Below are positions 56,074 to 64,000 of a DNA stretch of 64,000 nucleotides, in pieces. The DNA is from Algibacter pectinivorans (lineage in GTDB: Bacteria; Bacteroidota; Bacteroidia; Flavobacteriales; Flavobacteriaceae): assembly GCF_900112595.1 (NCBI RefSeq), contig NZ_FOMI01000001.1, positions 544,091 through 608,090 on the forward strand. Reading direction: 5' to 3'. The notes under the pieces were generated by a model that saw only the letters and a list, made by a program, of their open reading frames with translations, was not told where the DNA came from and ran no database searches. Numbering within the stretch: position 1 is the stretch's first letter; each line of letters starts with the position of its first letter. The position numbers were made by a program, and so were the translations under genes.

Positions 56074-56652
56074 ATGAAAAATTCAATTAAAAACATTGCA
56101 GCTATAACATTAATAGCTTTTATGGCATTTTCTTTTACTACAGAAGGCCCAAATAAAAAAGAAATTAAAGTAGAAAAAAGTAAAATTGTATGGAAAGGAT
56201 ACAAGGTTACCGGATCTCATGAAGGTGTGATTAATATTAAATCTGGATATCTAAATTTTAACGAAGACAAATTAACCAGTGGAGAATTTATTATAAACAT
56301 GAATAGCATAACCTCTACAGATTTAGAAGGTGAATACAAAGAAAAACTAGAAGGTCATCTAAAATCCGATGATTTTTTTGGCGTTGAAAAATTTCCAACA
56401 GCAATTTTAGTTTTCAAGAAAGTAAACGCAACTGGAAAAAACTCTTATAACATAACAGGTGATTTAACTATAAAAGGGAAAACCCAGATAGTATCATTTA
56501 ATTTTTCGGTTTATGGAAATAAAGCTAATGCATCGTTAAAAATTGATAGAACAGCCTTCGATGTTAAATATGGATCAACAAGTTTCTTTGAGGGATTAAA
56601 AGATAAAGCTATTTACGATGAATTTGACTTAATTGTGGATTTAGAGTTTTAA
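56074..56652 (+). CDS. YceI family lipid-binding-like periplasmic protein
   Basis: A 192-residue protein with a signal peptide (MKNSIKNIAAITLIAFMAFS, cleavage near FT/TE). The YceI lipocalin-like fold is recognised by KSKIVWKGYKVTGSHEGVIN, GEFIINMNSITSTDLEG, the LKSDDFFGVEKFPTA core motif, and the closing FDVKYGSTSFFEG. Family members bind isoprenoid-type lipids in the periplasm. Its neighbour dxs, which starts isoprenoid synthesis, is only a positional association. Confidence 0.93.
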   Translation: MKNSIKNIAAITLIAFMAFSFTTEGPNKKEIKVEKSKIVWKGYKVTGSHEGVINIKSGYLNFNEDKLTSGEFIINMNSITSTDLEGEYKEKLEGHLKSDDFFGVEKFPTAILVFKKVNATGKNSYNITGDLTIKGKTQIVSFNFSVYGNKANASLKIDRTAFDVKYGSTSFFEGLKDKAIYDEFDLIVDLEF

Positions 56653-56719
56653 AAATAAAAACAATCTCTCATTTTTATTTTATTATTGCGCAAATTTAAA
56701 ACGCATGCTAATCACAATA

Positions 56720-56754
56720 AAAAGGCTTAAATCAAGTGGTTTGGGCCTTTTTTT
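56720..56754 (+). terminator. Terminator after the YceI gene
   Basis: AAAAGGC (56720-56726) pairs with GCCTTTT after a loop that itself pairs TAAA with TTT-type bases, and a long T-run follows. Confidence 0.75.
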
Positions 56755-56759
56755 ATTAA

Positions 56760-57220
56760 AAATTTTTAAGAAATATTTCATTTCCAAAAAAAACTAAATG
56801 TAAATTATGTAGAAAGTAAACAAACTGTAAGCCCAATTTATATATACTAACTAATAAGAGTAAGTAATTAAATCTTTTAACTAACTTTTAAATTTAAAGA
56901 ATAACGCAATCAAGAGTTAGTTAAAACATATAACGCAATACTAACAAAACTTAATAAAGTTATTAGATTTATATATTATATAGCATCCAAAGTTTATACA
57001 AGTAAAAGTCTTAATAAAGTTAGATTTACTTAAATAAAATTAATAGACTTTTATATGAAAAAAGCGCCTTTTAAAGTTTAGGGTTACGTAGCAAAAACAA
57101 TTGTAATAATAAATTATTTAAATTAAAACCCAATAAACAACATTGAAACCTTATTGTATTTACCACTTTATCGACACCTCCAAAATTAAATTCTCTAGCC
57201 AATTACAGTAATAATTACTT
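56760..57220. other. AT-rich intergenic region with short direct repeats
   Basis: No gene is supported. CTTAATAAAGTTA occurs at 56950-56962 and again exactly 60 bases later (57010-57022). ATAACGCAAT occurs at 56901-56910 and 56930-56939. AAAAGTCTTAAT (57004-57015) and an ATTAATAGACTTTT stretch (57039-57052) form a loose inverted repeat. The region may be a decayed element or a long regulatory spacer before dgt's 3' end. Confidence 0.4.
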
Positions 57221-58561
57221 TTAAAAACTAATACCTTTTATTTTCTTATAGTTTAATATAGCTTTACTATCCGACAGTAAAGATATATAGTAGCACACAC
57301 CCAACAAACGACTATATAAACTAGTATTAGTTGTTTTTATGGCTCCTGGCAAGCTTTTTAAAATAAGCTTGTCGTAGTTTGATGCACTATTGTTAAAGTT
57401 ATTATTTATGGCATTAGTGTAGGTTTTTAATAGTGTATTAATAACGCCGTAGCCTACAATCTCTTTATCGATAACCTCGGTAGAATGATATATATTATCA
57501 ATACTTATTTTAATTACATCCTTTATCTGGGCATCGTATTTACTTTTGTCGAGCAATGCACAATCAAAATTTCCGTTTAAAATAGCTTCTTCATGAGTCA
57601 TAAATATATCGACTGCCTCATTAATTAGCGACCCTATAGCCAGTGCACGTAAGTAACCCACGCGATCTTCTTTAGTTGAAAGAGCGTAATAGTTTTCAGG
57701 CCTTATAGTGTGTCTTATTATTTTAGAGAGGTATTCTAAGGCAAATTCTTCTTGTATAAGGCCAAGGTTAATACCATCTTCAAAATCGATAATGGTGTAA
57801 CAAATATCATCGGCGGCTTCTACCAAATAGGTTAATGGATGTCTGGCATAGCTTAAATGGTTTTCACTTCGTTTTACTAACCCGAGTTCTTTTACCACAT
57901 CTAAAAAAGCTTCTTTTTCGCTCTGAAAAAAACCATACTTTTTATCAGCTATATGTTGTGTTGGCTTTTTTGGTAAGGACTCTTTTGGGTATTTTATAAA
58001 TGCACCAAGTGTAGCATAACTTAGGCGCAGACCTCCTGGACGCCCAGATCTATCTTCGGTTAAAATTTTAAATCCGTTAGCATTACCTTCAAAATCGCAT
58101 AAATCTTGATATTCTTTAGCACTTAGTTGAGATTTAAAGGTTTTACCTTCGCCGGTTTTAAAAAACTCGCCAATAGCTTTTTCTCCTGAGTGCCCAAAAG
58201 GCGGATTTCCAATATCATGCGCCAAAGCAGCTGCTGCCACTATAGCTCCAAAATCGTTGGCTTGATACCCAAGTGAGCTTTGTAAATACGGATGTTTTTC
58301 AAGTAGTTTTTGTCCCACACGCCTACCCAGAGAACGTCCAACAACGCTAACTTCCAAACTGTGAGTTAACCTGGTATGCACAAAATCGGTTTGGGACAAT
58401 GGTATAACTTGAGTTTTGTCTTGTAAACTCCTAAATTCAGATGAGAAAATAATACGATCGTAATCCACCTCGAAACCCAACCGTGTTTCGTCTTGTTCTT
58501 TACGTATACGTTTATTAGTGTCGCCAAAGCGCTTTAAGGATAAAAGTTGCTCCCAGTTCAT
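57221..58561 (-). CDS. dgt: dNTP triphosphohydrolase (dGTPase family)
   Basis: A 446-residue HD-domain enzyme that hydrolyses dNTPs to deoxynucleoside and triphosphate. The metal-binding H...HD...D set is visible: RLTHSLEV (H67), ALAHDIGNPPFGHSGE (H115, D116), and a later VEAADDICYTIID with the final Asp. The N-terminal SEFRSLQDKTQVIP and the YARHPLTYLVEAADD block are typical of the type with LQDKTQV near the start. It is monocistronic. Confidence 0.93.
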   Translation of the reverse strand: MNWEQLLSLKRFGDTNKRIRKEQDETRLGFEVDYDRIIFSSEFRSLQDKTQVIPLSQTDFVHTRLTHSLEVSVVGRSLGRRVGQKLLEKHPYLQSSLGYQANDFGAIVAAAALAHDIGNPPFGHSGEKAIGEFFKTGEGKTFKSQLSAKEYQDLCDFEGNANGFKILTEDRSGRPGGLRLSYATLGAFIKYPKESLPKKPTQHIADKKYGFFQSEKEAFLDVVKELGLVKRSENHLSYARHPLTYLVEAADDICYTIIDFEDGINLGLIQEEFALEYLSKIIRHTIRPENYYALSTKEDRVGYLRALAIGSLINEAVDIFMTHEEAILNGNFDCALLDKSKYDAQIKDVIKISIDNIYHSTEVIDKEIVGYGVINTLLKTYTNAINNNFNNSASNYDKLILKSLPGAIKTTNTSLYSRLLGVCYYISLLSDSKAILNYKKIKGISF

Positions 58562-58626
58562 AATTTTTCATTCAATTAACCTGCGGCAAGATAATAAATT
58601 GTTGACTTAATGGGTTGGTAAATTAC

Positions 58627-58677
58627 TTAACATTAAGGTAACATTTTAATCATTTATGTTTAATGATTTAGTAACAT
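58627..58677 (+). promoter_or_regulatory. 11-bp-period TAACA repeats (Pho-box-like), copy 1
   Basis: TTAACAT (58627-58633) and GTAACAT (58638-58644) are 11 bases apart, and a further GTAACAT lies at 58671-58677 in the presumed -33 area. A degenerate -7 box TATTATTG is at 58698-58705. Direct TAACA repeats with an 11-base period resemble Pho boxes; the assignment is inference. Confidence 0.4.
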
Positions 58678-58725
58678 ATTAAAGCTGTAATAAAATGTAT
58701 TATTGCAACTTATTTTATAACTACC

Positions 58726-59097
58726 ATGAAACAAATAACTTATATTACACTATTTTTTATTTCAGCATTATCTTATGCCCAAAATAGTGGTTCCATAAGC
58801 GGTAGCTTATTAGATGCAGAATCTAATTACGAACCTTTAACTTTAGCTACAGTGATTTTAAAAGAAACTGGAGCCAAAGTTTTATGTAATGATGAAGGTT
58901 ATTTTAAGTTCGATAACTTAAAAAACGGCAAATACACTTTAGTAAGTAGCTTTATTGGATATGAAACTAAAGAAACAATAATTACTGTAGCATCAAACGC
59001 ATCAAATATAAATTTAACGCTGTCGGCAAGAACAATAACTTTGGAGGACTTAGTAACAACAATGGCTGGCAATAATAACAAAGCATCACGTTTATAG
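58726..59097 (+). CDS. Stand-alone secreted CarboxypepD_reg-like protein
   Basis: A 123-residue protein with a signal peptide (MKQITYITLFFISALSYAQ, residue 19). It is then a single CarboxypepD_reg-like domain (about 22-105: GSISGSLLDAESNYEPLTLA, SSFIGYETKETII) and a short tail (LEDLVTTMAGNNNKASRL). The domain is normally the N-terminal extension of TonB receptors; here no plug or barrel follows. It closely resembles the N-terminus of the receptor at 60772. It has its own terminator, so the protein is complete rather than truncated by a frameshift (no barrel remnant is present). Confidence 0.8.
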   Translation: MKQITYITLFFISALSYAQNSGSISGSLLDAESNYEPLTLATVILKETGAKVLCNDEGYFKFDNLKNGKYTLVSSFIGYETKETIITVASNASNINLTLSARTITLEDLVTTMAGNNNKASRL

Positions 59098-59147
59098 CAT
59101 AACTAGCATCGCCTAAACATTAACATATTAGGTTACACCAACATTTT

Positions 59148-59184
59148 AAAAGCCCTTTTCTTATACGTAGAGAAGGGCTTTTTT
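59148..59184 (+). terminator. Terminator after the CarboxypepD_reg protein
   Basis: AAAAGCCCTTTTCT pairs with AGAGAAGGGCTTTT around a TATACGT-type loop, followed by T residues. Confidence 0.85.
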
Positions 59185-59272
59185 ATTAAAACTAGTTAAC
59201 CCCAATAAGTACACAGGATTAATTTTAATGTTAACAGAGTGTAAATTATTTAGTACATGTTTTACATATTAG

Positions 59273-59290
59273 TTAACACTAACCTAACAC
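59273..59290 (+). promoter_or_regulatory. 11-bp-period TAACA repeats (Pho-box-like), copy 2
   Basis: TTAACAC (59273-59279) and CTAACAC (59284-59290) repeat with the same 11-base period as upstream of 58726. Another TTAACAG is at 59231-59237. A -7-like TTTCTTTG follows at 59343-59350, before the lipoprotein ATG at 59403. Confidence 0.4.
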
Positions 59291-59402
59291 TTTTATTACA
59301 GTTGTTTAATCCATAGATAACACATTGTTTATAAAACGGTAGTTTCTTTGCGGCAAGATAAAAACAACAAAATTTAACTAAGAATATTTTAAAATTAAAC
59401 TC

Positions 59403-60701
59403 ATGAAAAAATTATTTTTAACCTTGTCAATCGCATCTTCTCTAGTACTTACAGGATGTTTACAAAGTGATGATACTCCTATTATTATAGAAGAAACTAC
59501 AATCACTAATAATTTCACTAATGATGGTGATAATGATGAAGCTTTCGAAACAATAGTTGTATCTGGTGGTATTGCCCTTGACGAAACTTGGACTTCTGAT
59601 AACGTATATGTATTAGATAGAAAAGTTGTAGTACAAGAAGGTGTTACACTAACCATTGAAGCTGGTACCATTATTAAAGGTAAAGCTGGAACAAATTCAC
59701 TTTCATCTGCATTAATAGTTGCTAGAGGTGCTAAACTAAATGCTGTTGGAACTGCTACAGCTCCAATTATTTTTACTTCTATTAGTGATAATATAGAGCC
59801 AGGTCAAACAGCTGGAACAAATTTAAACGAAAGCAATAGAGGTCTTTGGGGTGGTATCATCATGTTAGGTAGAGCTTCTATCTCTGTTTCTGGTGATACT
59901 GGTCTTGCTAATATTGAAGGAATTCCTGCCGATGATACTTTTGGATTATATGGAGCCGATTTAGAAAATGGTGAATCATTTATTGATGATGATAATTCAG
60001 GTACGTTACAATATGTTTCTATTCGTCATGGTGGTGCTTTATTAGGAGAAGGAAACGAAATTAACGGTTTAACACTAGGTGGTGTTGGTAGCGGAACAAC
60101 TATCGATAACGTTGAGGTTATAGCTAACGTTGATGATGGTATTGAGTTTTTTGGAGGAACTGTAAATGCTTCAAATGTATTAGTATGGGCTCAAGGTGAT
60201 GATGCACTTGATATTGATCAAGCTTACTCTGGTACCATTACAAACGCTGTAGTAGCTTTGGGTGAAGCGTCAGATCATGCTTTGGAAATTGACGGTCCAG
60301 AAGGATCTCTTAATGGTGAATTTACAATTAACGATTTAACTTTAATTGGAAACACAACTACAGCCAACGGTGAATATGCCGATTTTAGAAGTAATGCACA
60401 AGGACATGTAAACAATGTGTATGCTTATGGTTTTAAAGATTCTTCAGATGTTGAGTTAGATAACGACGGTGTTGCTACAAACTATAACAATGGTTTAATA
60501 ACACTTGGAACCTGGGAAATTGTATTACCAGCAGGTGTTACAGATGTAGCAACCATTTTTGCTAACAAAGCAGAAAACGTTACAGTTACAGGTTTTGGAT
60601 CGACTGCAACTGCCGTTACACAAGGAAGCCAAACAGTAGGAGCAACAACTTCAGCTCTTAGCTGGACATACGCTAATACTGCGGGAGGTTTCGGCTTTTA
60701 A
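59403..60701 (+). CDS. Surface lipoprotein with right-handed beta-helix-like repeats
   Basis: A 432-residue lipoprotein: signal peptide with lipobox LTGC (Cys19), then Ser/Asp/Thr-rich linker. A long beta-rich region follows, with features of parallel beta-helix proteins: VVVQEGVTLTIEAGTIIKGK, LQYVSIRHGG, IDNVEVIANVDDGIEFFGG, NVLVWAQGDDALDID. The many Asp and Gly residues suggest a calcium-stabilised acidic surface. It probably works with the TonB receptor encoded 70 bases downstream, perhaps as a ligand-binding partner in the role SusD plays elsewhere, though it is not SusD-like. Function unknown. Confidence 0.75.
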   Translation: MKKLFLTLSIASSLVLTGCLQSDDTPIIIEETTITNNFTNDGDNDEAFETIVVSGGIALDETWTSDNVYVLDRKVVVQEGVTLTIEAGTIIKGKAGTNSLSSALIVARGAKLNAVGTATAPIIFTSISDNIEPGQTAGTNLNESNRGLWGGIIMLGRASISVSGDTGLANIEGIPADDTFGLYGADLENGESFIDDDNSGTLQYVSIRHGGALLGEGNEINGLTLGGVGSGTTIDNVEVIANVDDGIEFFGGTVNASNVLVWAQGDDALDIDQAYSGTITNAVVALGEASDHALEIDGPEGSLNGEFTINDLTLIGNTTTANGEYADFRSNAQGHVNNVYAYGFKDSSDVELDNDGVATNYNNGLITLGTWEIVLPAGVTDVATIFANKAENVTVTGFGSTATAVTQGSQTVGATTSALSWTYANTAGGFGF

Positions 60702-60727
60702 TCTAAAATTTATTTAACAAAATATAA

Positions 60728-60758
60728 ATGCTACTGCTCACAAGGTGAGCAGTAGCAT
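60728..60758 (+). promoter_or_regulatory. Perfect hairpin between lipoprotein and TonB receptor genes
   Basis: ATGCTACTGCTCAC (60728-60741) and GTGAGCAGTAGCAT (60745-60758) form a 14-bp perfect stem with a 3-base loop. No T-run follows, and the stem ends 13 bases before the receptor ATG at 60772. It could stabilise the upstream mRNA or limit ribosome entry. Confidence 0.8.
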
Positions 60759-60771
60759 ATAAATCATAAAC

Positions 60772-63660
60772 ATGAAAAATATTTTAATAGTTCTTTTTCT
60801 CTTTGCATTTGGTTTATTTAATATTACCAACGCGCAAACTGGAATATTAACCGGTAATGTTATCGATGGTGATTATAATAATGAGCCTCTTGCATTTGCC
60901 AACGTTTTAGTAAAGGGAACATCAACTGGTACGACTTCAGATTTTGATGGTAAATACCAACTTGAATTAAATGCTGGAACTTACACTATAATTTTCTCTT
61001 TCGTTGGTTATGAAACCAAAGAAATTAGTGATGTAGTGATTACTAATGGACAGGAAACTCATTTAGATATTACGCTAGCATCAAATGCTTTAGACGAAAT
61101 TGTAATTACCACTAGCGTTAAAAGAAATACAGAAAATGCTGTATTACAAATACAGAAAAAATCTGTTACATTATTAGATGCTATGTCTGCTCAAGGCATT
61201 AAAAAAACAGGAGCTGGCGATGTTGCTGCTGCTGTAAAAAGTGTTCCTGGTGTATCTGTGCAAGGAGGAAAATACGTTTATGTAAGAGGTCTTGGAGATC
61301 GTTATTCTAAATCTATACTAAACGGTGTTGATATTCCTGGGTTAGATCCAGATAGAAACACTGTTCAAATGGATGTATTCCCAACAAGTATAATAGATAA
61401 CATAATTGTAGTTAAATCTGCTGCTGCAGAATACCCCGCAGATTTTACAGGAGGTATTGTTGATATTATAACTAAAGATTTTCCAACAAAAGGTGAGTAC
61501 TCTATTTCTTTAGGAGCTGCTTACAACCCTAGCATGCACTTTAATGATAATGCCCTTACATATAATGGCAGCTCAACAGACAATTTTGGTTACGATAATG
61601 GTTCAAGAGACTTACCAATAAATCGTTATCAACCAATTCCTGGTACTTTTGAAAATAGAGTATTATTAACATCATTAACAGATCGTTTTCAAAAACAATT
61701 AAAGGCCGACAATTTTACTAACGGTGCTAATTTTGATTTTGGTTTTACATTAGGTAACCAATATGCGCTTGAAAACGACGACAAAATTGGATATCAAGTT
61801 GCGGTTTCTTATAAAAATGATGTAACTTTTTATGACGAAAGAATTGATGGTCGTTATACAAGACGAGTTACTTCTGGGGCAAATGACATTTACGAATTAG
61901 ATGCCTCTAGAACTAGTACAGGATCAGAAAGCGTTAATAATGTATTGCTTAACGGTTTAGTAGGAATTACTTATAAAACAAACCGATCTAAACTTAAAGT
62001 AAACTTACTGCACATACAAAACGGAGAGTCAACCTCTAACTTTTTAGAACAACAAAGTAATACTAGTGGAGGTGTTGGAGCATTTGAGCCACTTGTAAAA
62101 GATGGATTATTATACACACAACGTTCTATTACAAACCTGCTATTAAGTGGTAATCATAATTGGGGTGCAAACAATGAATGGGACTTCGATTGGAAATTAT
62201 CACCTACTTTTACAGGAGTATATGATAAAAACCATAGAATTACACCTTTCCAAATTAGTGACGATGGTGATTATTTTATCTCACCTAGTGCCTCTAGTTA
62301 TCCAATACAATTGTGGAGAAATTTAACAGAAGAAAATTGGTCTGGAAAAGCCGATTTTAGTAAAAAAGTAACCATCTTAAATAGACCTGCTAAAATTAAA
62401 TTTGGAGCGTCACACAACTACAAATTTAGAGATTTTAGTATTGACCAGTACTCATTTACCAACACTAACGTAATTGTACCAAATGGAGACTCTAACTTGT
62501 TACTAGCAGAAGGAAATATTTGGACACCAAGTACAGGCGAGGGAACCCATTTAAATATTGAAAATGCATTTGAGCCTGCTAATGCATATGAAGGCGAACA
62601 ACAAGTAAGTGCAACGTATTTTTCTGCAGAATTCAACTTATCTGAAAATCTTAAAACGGTTTTAGGTATTCGTTCTGAAAATTACATACAATACTACACT
62701 GGAGAAGAAAACGATGGTACAGCGTACACGAGAGAAAAGATTTTAGATCAATTAGATTTATTTCCATCTGCCAACTTAATATACGCTTTAACAGATGAAT
62801 CTAACTTAAGGTTATCATATTCTCGCACAACAGCAAGACCTTCTTTTAAAGAAGCTTCAAGTGCACAAATTTACGACCCAGTTACAAATGATACATTTTT
62901 AGGAAATGCATTTGGTAAATTCGATTCTAATGGTAATCTTATATTTGATCCTATTAGCCCAACTTATATAAACAACTTCGACTTAAGGTACGAGATCTTT
63001 AGAGAAGAAGGCCAAATGATTGCGGTTAGTGGTTTTTACAAATCATTTAAAGATCCTATTGAAATTGTATTTATGCCAAACACAAGTTCTTCATCACCAC
63101 AATATACGGTTGCCAATTTAGGTGATTCGAAAATGTATGGTGCAGAGTTCGAATTCCGTCAAAATTTTGGTTTTGTTAGAGAGTCATTATCAAACTTAAC
63201 ATTTAATGCCAATGCGTCTTATACAAAATCAGAGCTTATAATGTCTGATTTTGAATACCAATTAAGAACAGCTGAAGGTGTTTTAAGAACAGGTGAAACT
63301 GTGGACAGAACTCGTAGTTTACAAGGTATGTCTCCATACTTAATTAATGGAGGTTTCAATTACGATTTTGTAGATAAAGACATAAGAGCTGGACTATTTT
63401 ACAATGTTCAAGGAAAATCTTTAGAAATAGTTGGTAATGGATTTTTCCCAGACGTATATGCCAAACCATTTCATAGTTTAAACTTTACTTCTAACTTTGT
63501 TTTTGGAGAAAACAAAAGATCATCAATAGATTTTAAAGTTAAAAATATTTTAGGTGATGAAAGAGAAAGTACTTTCGAATCTTTTAGAGCCCAAGATCAA
63601 ATATTTTCTTTAAGACAACCAGGAACCGAAATATCAATTGGATATTCCTTTAAGTTTTAA
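60772..63660 (+). CDS. TonB-dependent receptor with CarboxypepD_reg domain
   Basis: A 962-residue outer-membrane receptor. Signal peptide to about residue 21 (TNAQ/T); CarboxypepD_reg domain about 25-110; plug with KKSVTLLDAMSAQGIKKTGA, VRGLGDRYSKSILNGVDIPG and AEYPADFTGGIVDI; barrel to the C-terminal GYSFKF. It differs from the paralogs at 41835 and 45092 in the plug (VRGLGDRYS instead of LRGLGPxx), so it belongs to another receptor subfamily. It is in an operon with the lipoprotein. Ligand unknown; phosphorus-related substrates are a guess from the upstream repeats. Confidence 0.92.
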   Translation: MKNILIVLFLFAFGLFNITNAQTGILTGNVIDGDYNNEPLAFANVLVKGTSTGTTSDFDGKYQLELNAGTYTIIFSFVGYETKEISDVVITNGQETHLDITLASNALDEIVITTSVKRNTENAVLQIQKKSVTLLDAMSAQGIKKTGAGDVAAAVKSVPGVSVQGGKYVYVRGLGDRYSKSILNGVDIPGLDPDRNTVQMDVFPTSIIDNIIVVKSAAAEYPADFTGGIVDIITKDFPTKGEYSISLGAAYNPSMHFNDNALTYNGSSTDNFGYDNGSRDLPINRYQPIPGTFENRVLLTSLTDRFQKQLKADNFTNGANFDFGFTLGNQYALENDDKIGYQVAVSYKNDVTFYDERIDGRYTRRVTSGANDIYELDASRTSTGSESVNNVLLNGLVGITYKTNRSKLKVNLLHIQNGESTSNFLEQQSNTSGGVGAFEPLVKDGLLYTQRSITNLLLSGNHNWGANNEWDFDWKLSPTFTGVYDKNHRITPFQISDDGDYFISPSASSYPIQLWRNLTEENWSGKADFSKKVTILNRPAKIKFGASHNYKFRDFSIDQYSFTNTNVIVPNGDSNLLLAEGNIWTPSTGEGTHLNIENAFEPANAYEGEQQVSATYFSAEFNLSENLKTVLGIRSENYIQYYTGEENDGTAYTREKILDQLDLFPSANLIYALTDESNLRLSYSRTTARPSFKEASSAQIYDPVTNDTFLGNAFGKFDSNGNLIFDPISPTYINNFDLRYEIFREEGQMIAVSGFYKSFKDPIEIVFMPNTSSSSPQYTVANLGDSKMYGAEFEFRQNFGFVRESLSNLTFNANASYTKSELIMSDFEYQLRTAEGVLRTGETVDRTRSLQGMSPYLINGGFNYDFVDKDIRAGLFYNVQGKSLEIVGNGFFPDVYAKPFHSLNFTSNFVFGENKRSSIDFKVKNILGDERESTFESFRAQDQIFSLRQPGTEISIGYSFKF

Positions 63661-63669
63661 AAGACAAAT

Positions 63670-63695
63670 TGTGACGTCCTGAAATAGCGTTACAG
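63670..63695. repeat. Putative terminal inverted repeat of an IS3-type element
   Basis: The segment starting TGTGACGTCCTGAAATAGCG sits between the receptor stop (63660) and the transposase stop (63698). Its position and sequence fit an IS end; the opposite end lies outside the window, so complementarity cannot be checked. Confidence 0.5.
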
Positions 63696-63697
63696 AA

Positions 63698-64000
63698 TTA
63701 ATAATTTAAAGGTAGTGATTTAAAATCACTACCTTTTTTGTTTTTATATTGTTTTCTTTTGACCTTATTTTGATTGTGCATTTCTTGTGGCGTCAACATA
63801 TAATTAGATAAATGTGGTCTAAAATTATTATATATTTTTATGGTATTTTGAACTAATTTAGTTTTAATTTCCAAATTGGTATTGTATTTATCAATTGCAA
63901 ATTCTTGTTTTAACACACCATTAATCCGTTCTGCAATAGCATTTTCATAAGGGTCATATTGTTCTGTCATACTTGGTAGAATATCATTTTTATCTAATAG
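63698..64000 (-). mobile_element. IS3-family transposase OrfB, C-terminal part (runs off the window)
   Basis: The open frame continues in frame from 64000 with no start, so the protein extends beyond the edge; an ATG at 63970 is internal. The visible C-terminus has the rve catalytic-domain pattern MTEQYDPYENAIAERINGVL, where the Glu in NAIAER is the final DDE residue, and YNNFRPHLSNYMLTPQE, the typical IS3 ending. It is inserted just downstream of the TonB receptor stop and may have cut off a downstream gene of that operon. Confidence 0.88.
63708..63739. terminator. Bidirectional hairpin inside the transposase 3' end
   Basis: AAAGGTAGTGATTTTA and AAATCACTACCTTT form a near-perfect stem followed by T residues. 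It lies within the last codons of the transposase frame, so it could stop both the receptor transcript and the IS transcript. Confidence 0.75.

Overview
The window looks like a chromosomal segment from a low-GC member of the Flavobacteriaceae (phylum Bacteroidetes). Four lines of evidence point there. Many genes are preceded by a TAnnTTTG -7 box, sometimes with a TTTG -33 element 19 bp upstream. CarboxypepD_reg/TonB-dependent receptors are abundant. Several families are typical of the phylum (DUF2723, DUF5686-like barrel, two-ExbD operon). Clear Shine-Dalgarno sequences are largely absent. The genus cannot be fixed from sequence alone.

Layout. 1-9.8 kb: tail of a thioredoxin-like gene, a structured intergenic repeat, a polysaccharide deacetylase with a large DUF2723 membrane glycosyltransferase, tRNA-Gln, an EEP-fold nuclease-like protein, a small secreted protein, an ABC-F ATPase and an outer-membrane barrel. 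9.9-14.3 kb: translation cluster rplM-rpsI-rpsB-tsf-pyrH-frr. 14.4-21.9 kb: DUF5686-like barrel, RND/MMPL exporter, asnS, rpoN and a coupled membrane protein. 21.9-25.2 kb: outer-membrane protein, an ExbB/small membrane protein/ExbD/ExbD energy-transducing operon, tRNA-Ser. 25.2-28.7 kb: ansA-tatD, a retropepsin-like protease, a NarL-type regulator, and an intergenic region with two related hairpin modules and a tiny membrane-peptide ORF. 28.7-34.8 kb: odhB-odhA, barrel, hypothetical, polyprenyl diphosphate synthase. 34.9-41.6 kb: TetR-TolC-MFP-RND efflux operon. 41.8-47.8 kb: two paralogous TonB-dependent receptors sharing an upstream motif. 48-51.9 kb: aspS, ClC protein and a small membrane protein. 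51.9-53.1 kb: a repeat island. 53.1-58.6 kb: tadA/dxs, Crp/Fnr regulator, YceI protein, dgt. 58.7-64 kb: stand-alone CarboxypepD_reg protein, beta-helix-like lipoprotein and TonB receptor, preceded by 11-bp-period TAACA repeats resembling a Pho box, then the end of an IS3-type insertion sequence.

Most of the window is ordinary housekeeping and envelope biology. The best candidate for something undescribed is the island at 52039-53100. Four copies of a ~117-bp element that can fold into a cruciform alternate with an intact DUF559 (PD-(D/E)XK-like) nuclease gene and two decayed remnants of the same gene. The nuclease's last eight codons and stop codon lie inside the repeat, so gene and repeat look like one composite mobile unit. 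Other points of interest are the twin putative small-RNA modules at 28.26-28.50 kb, a ClC protein whose gating glutamate is glutamine, and back-to-back, nearly leaderless promoters for tadA and dxs.
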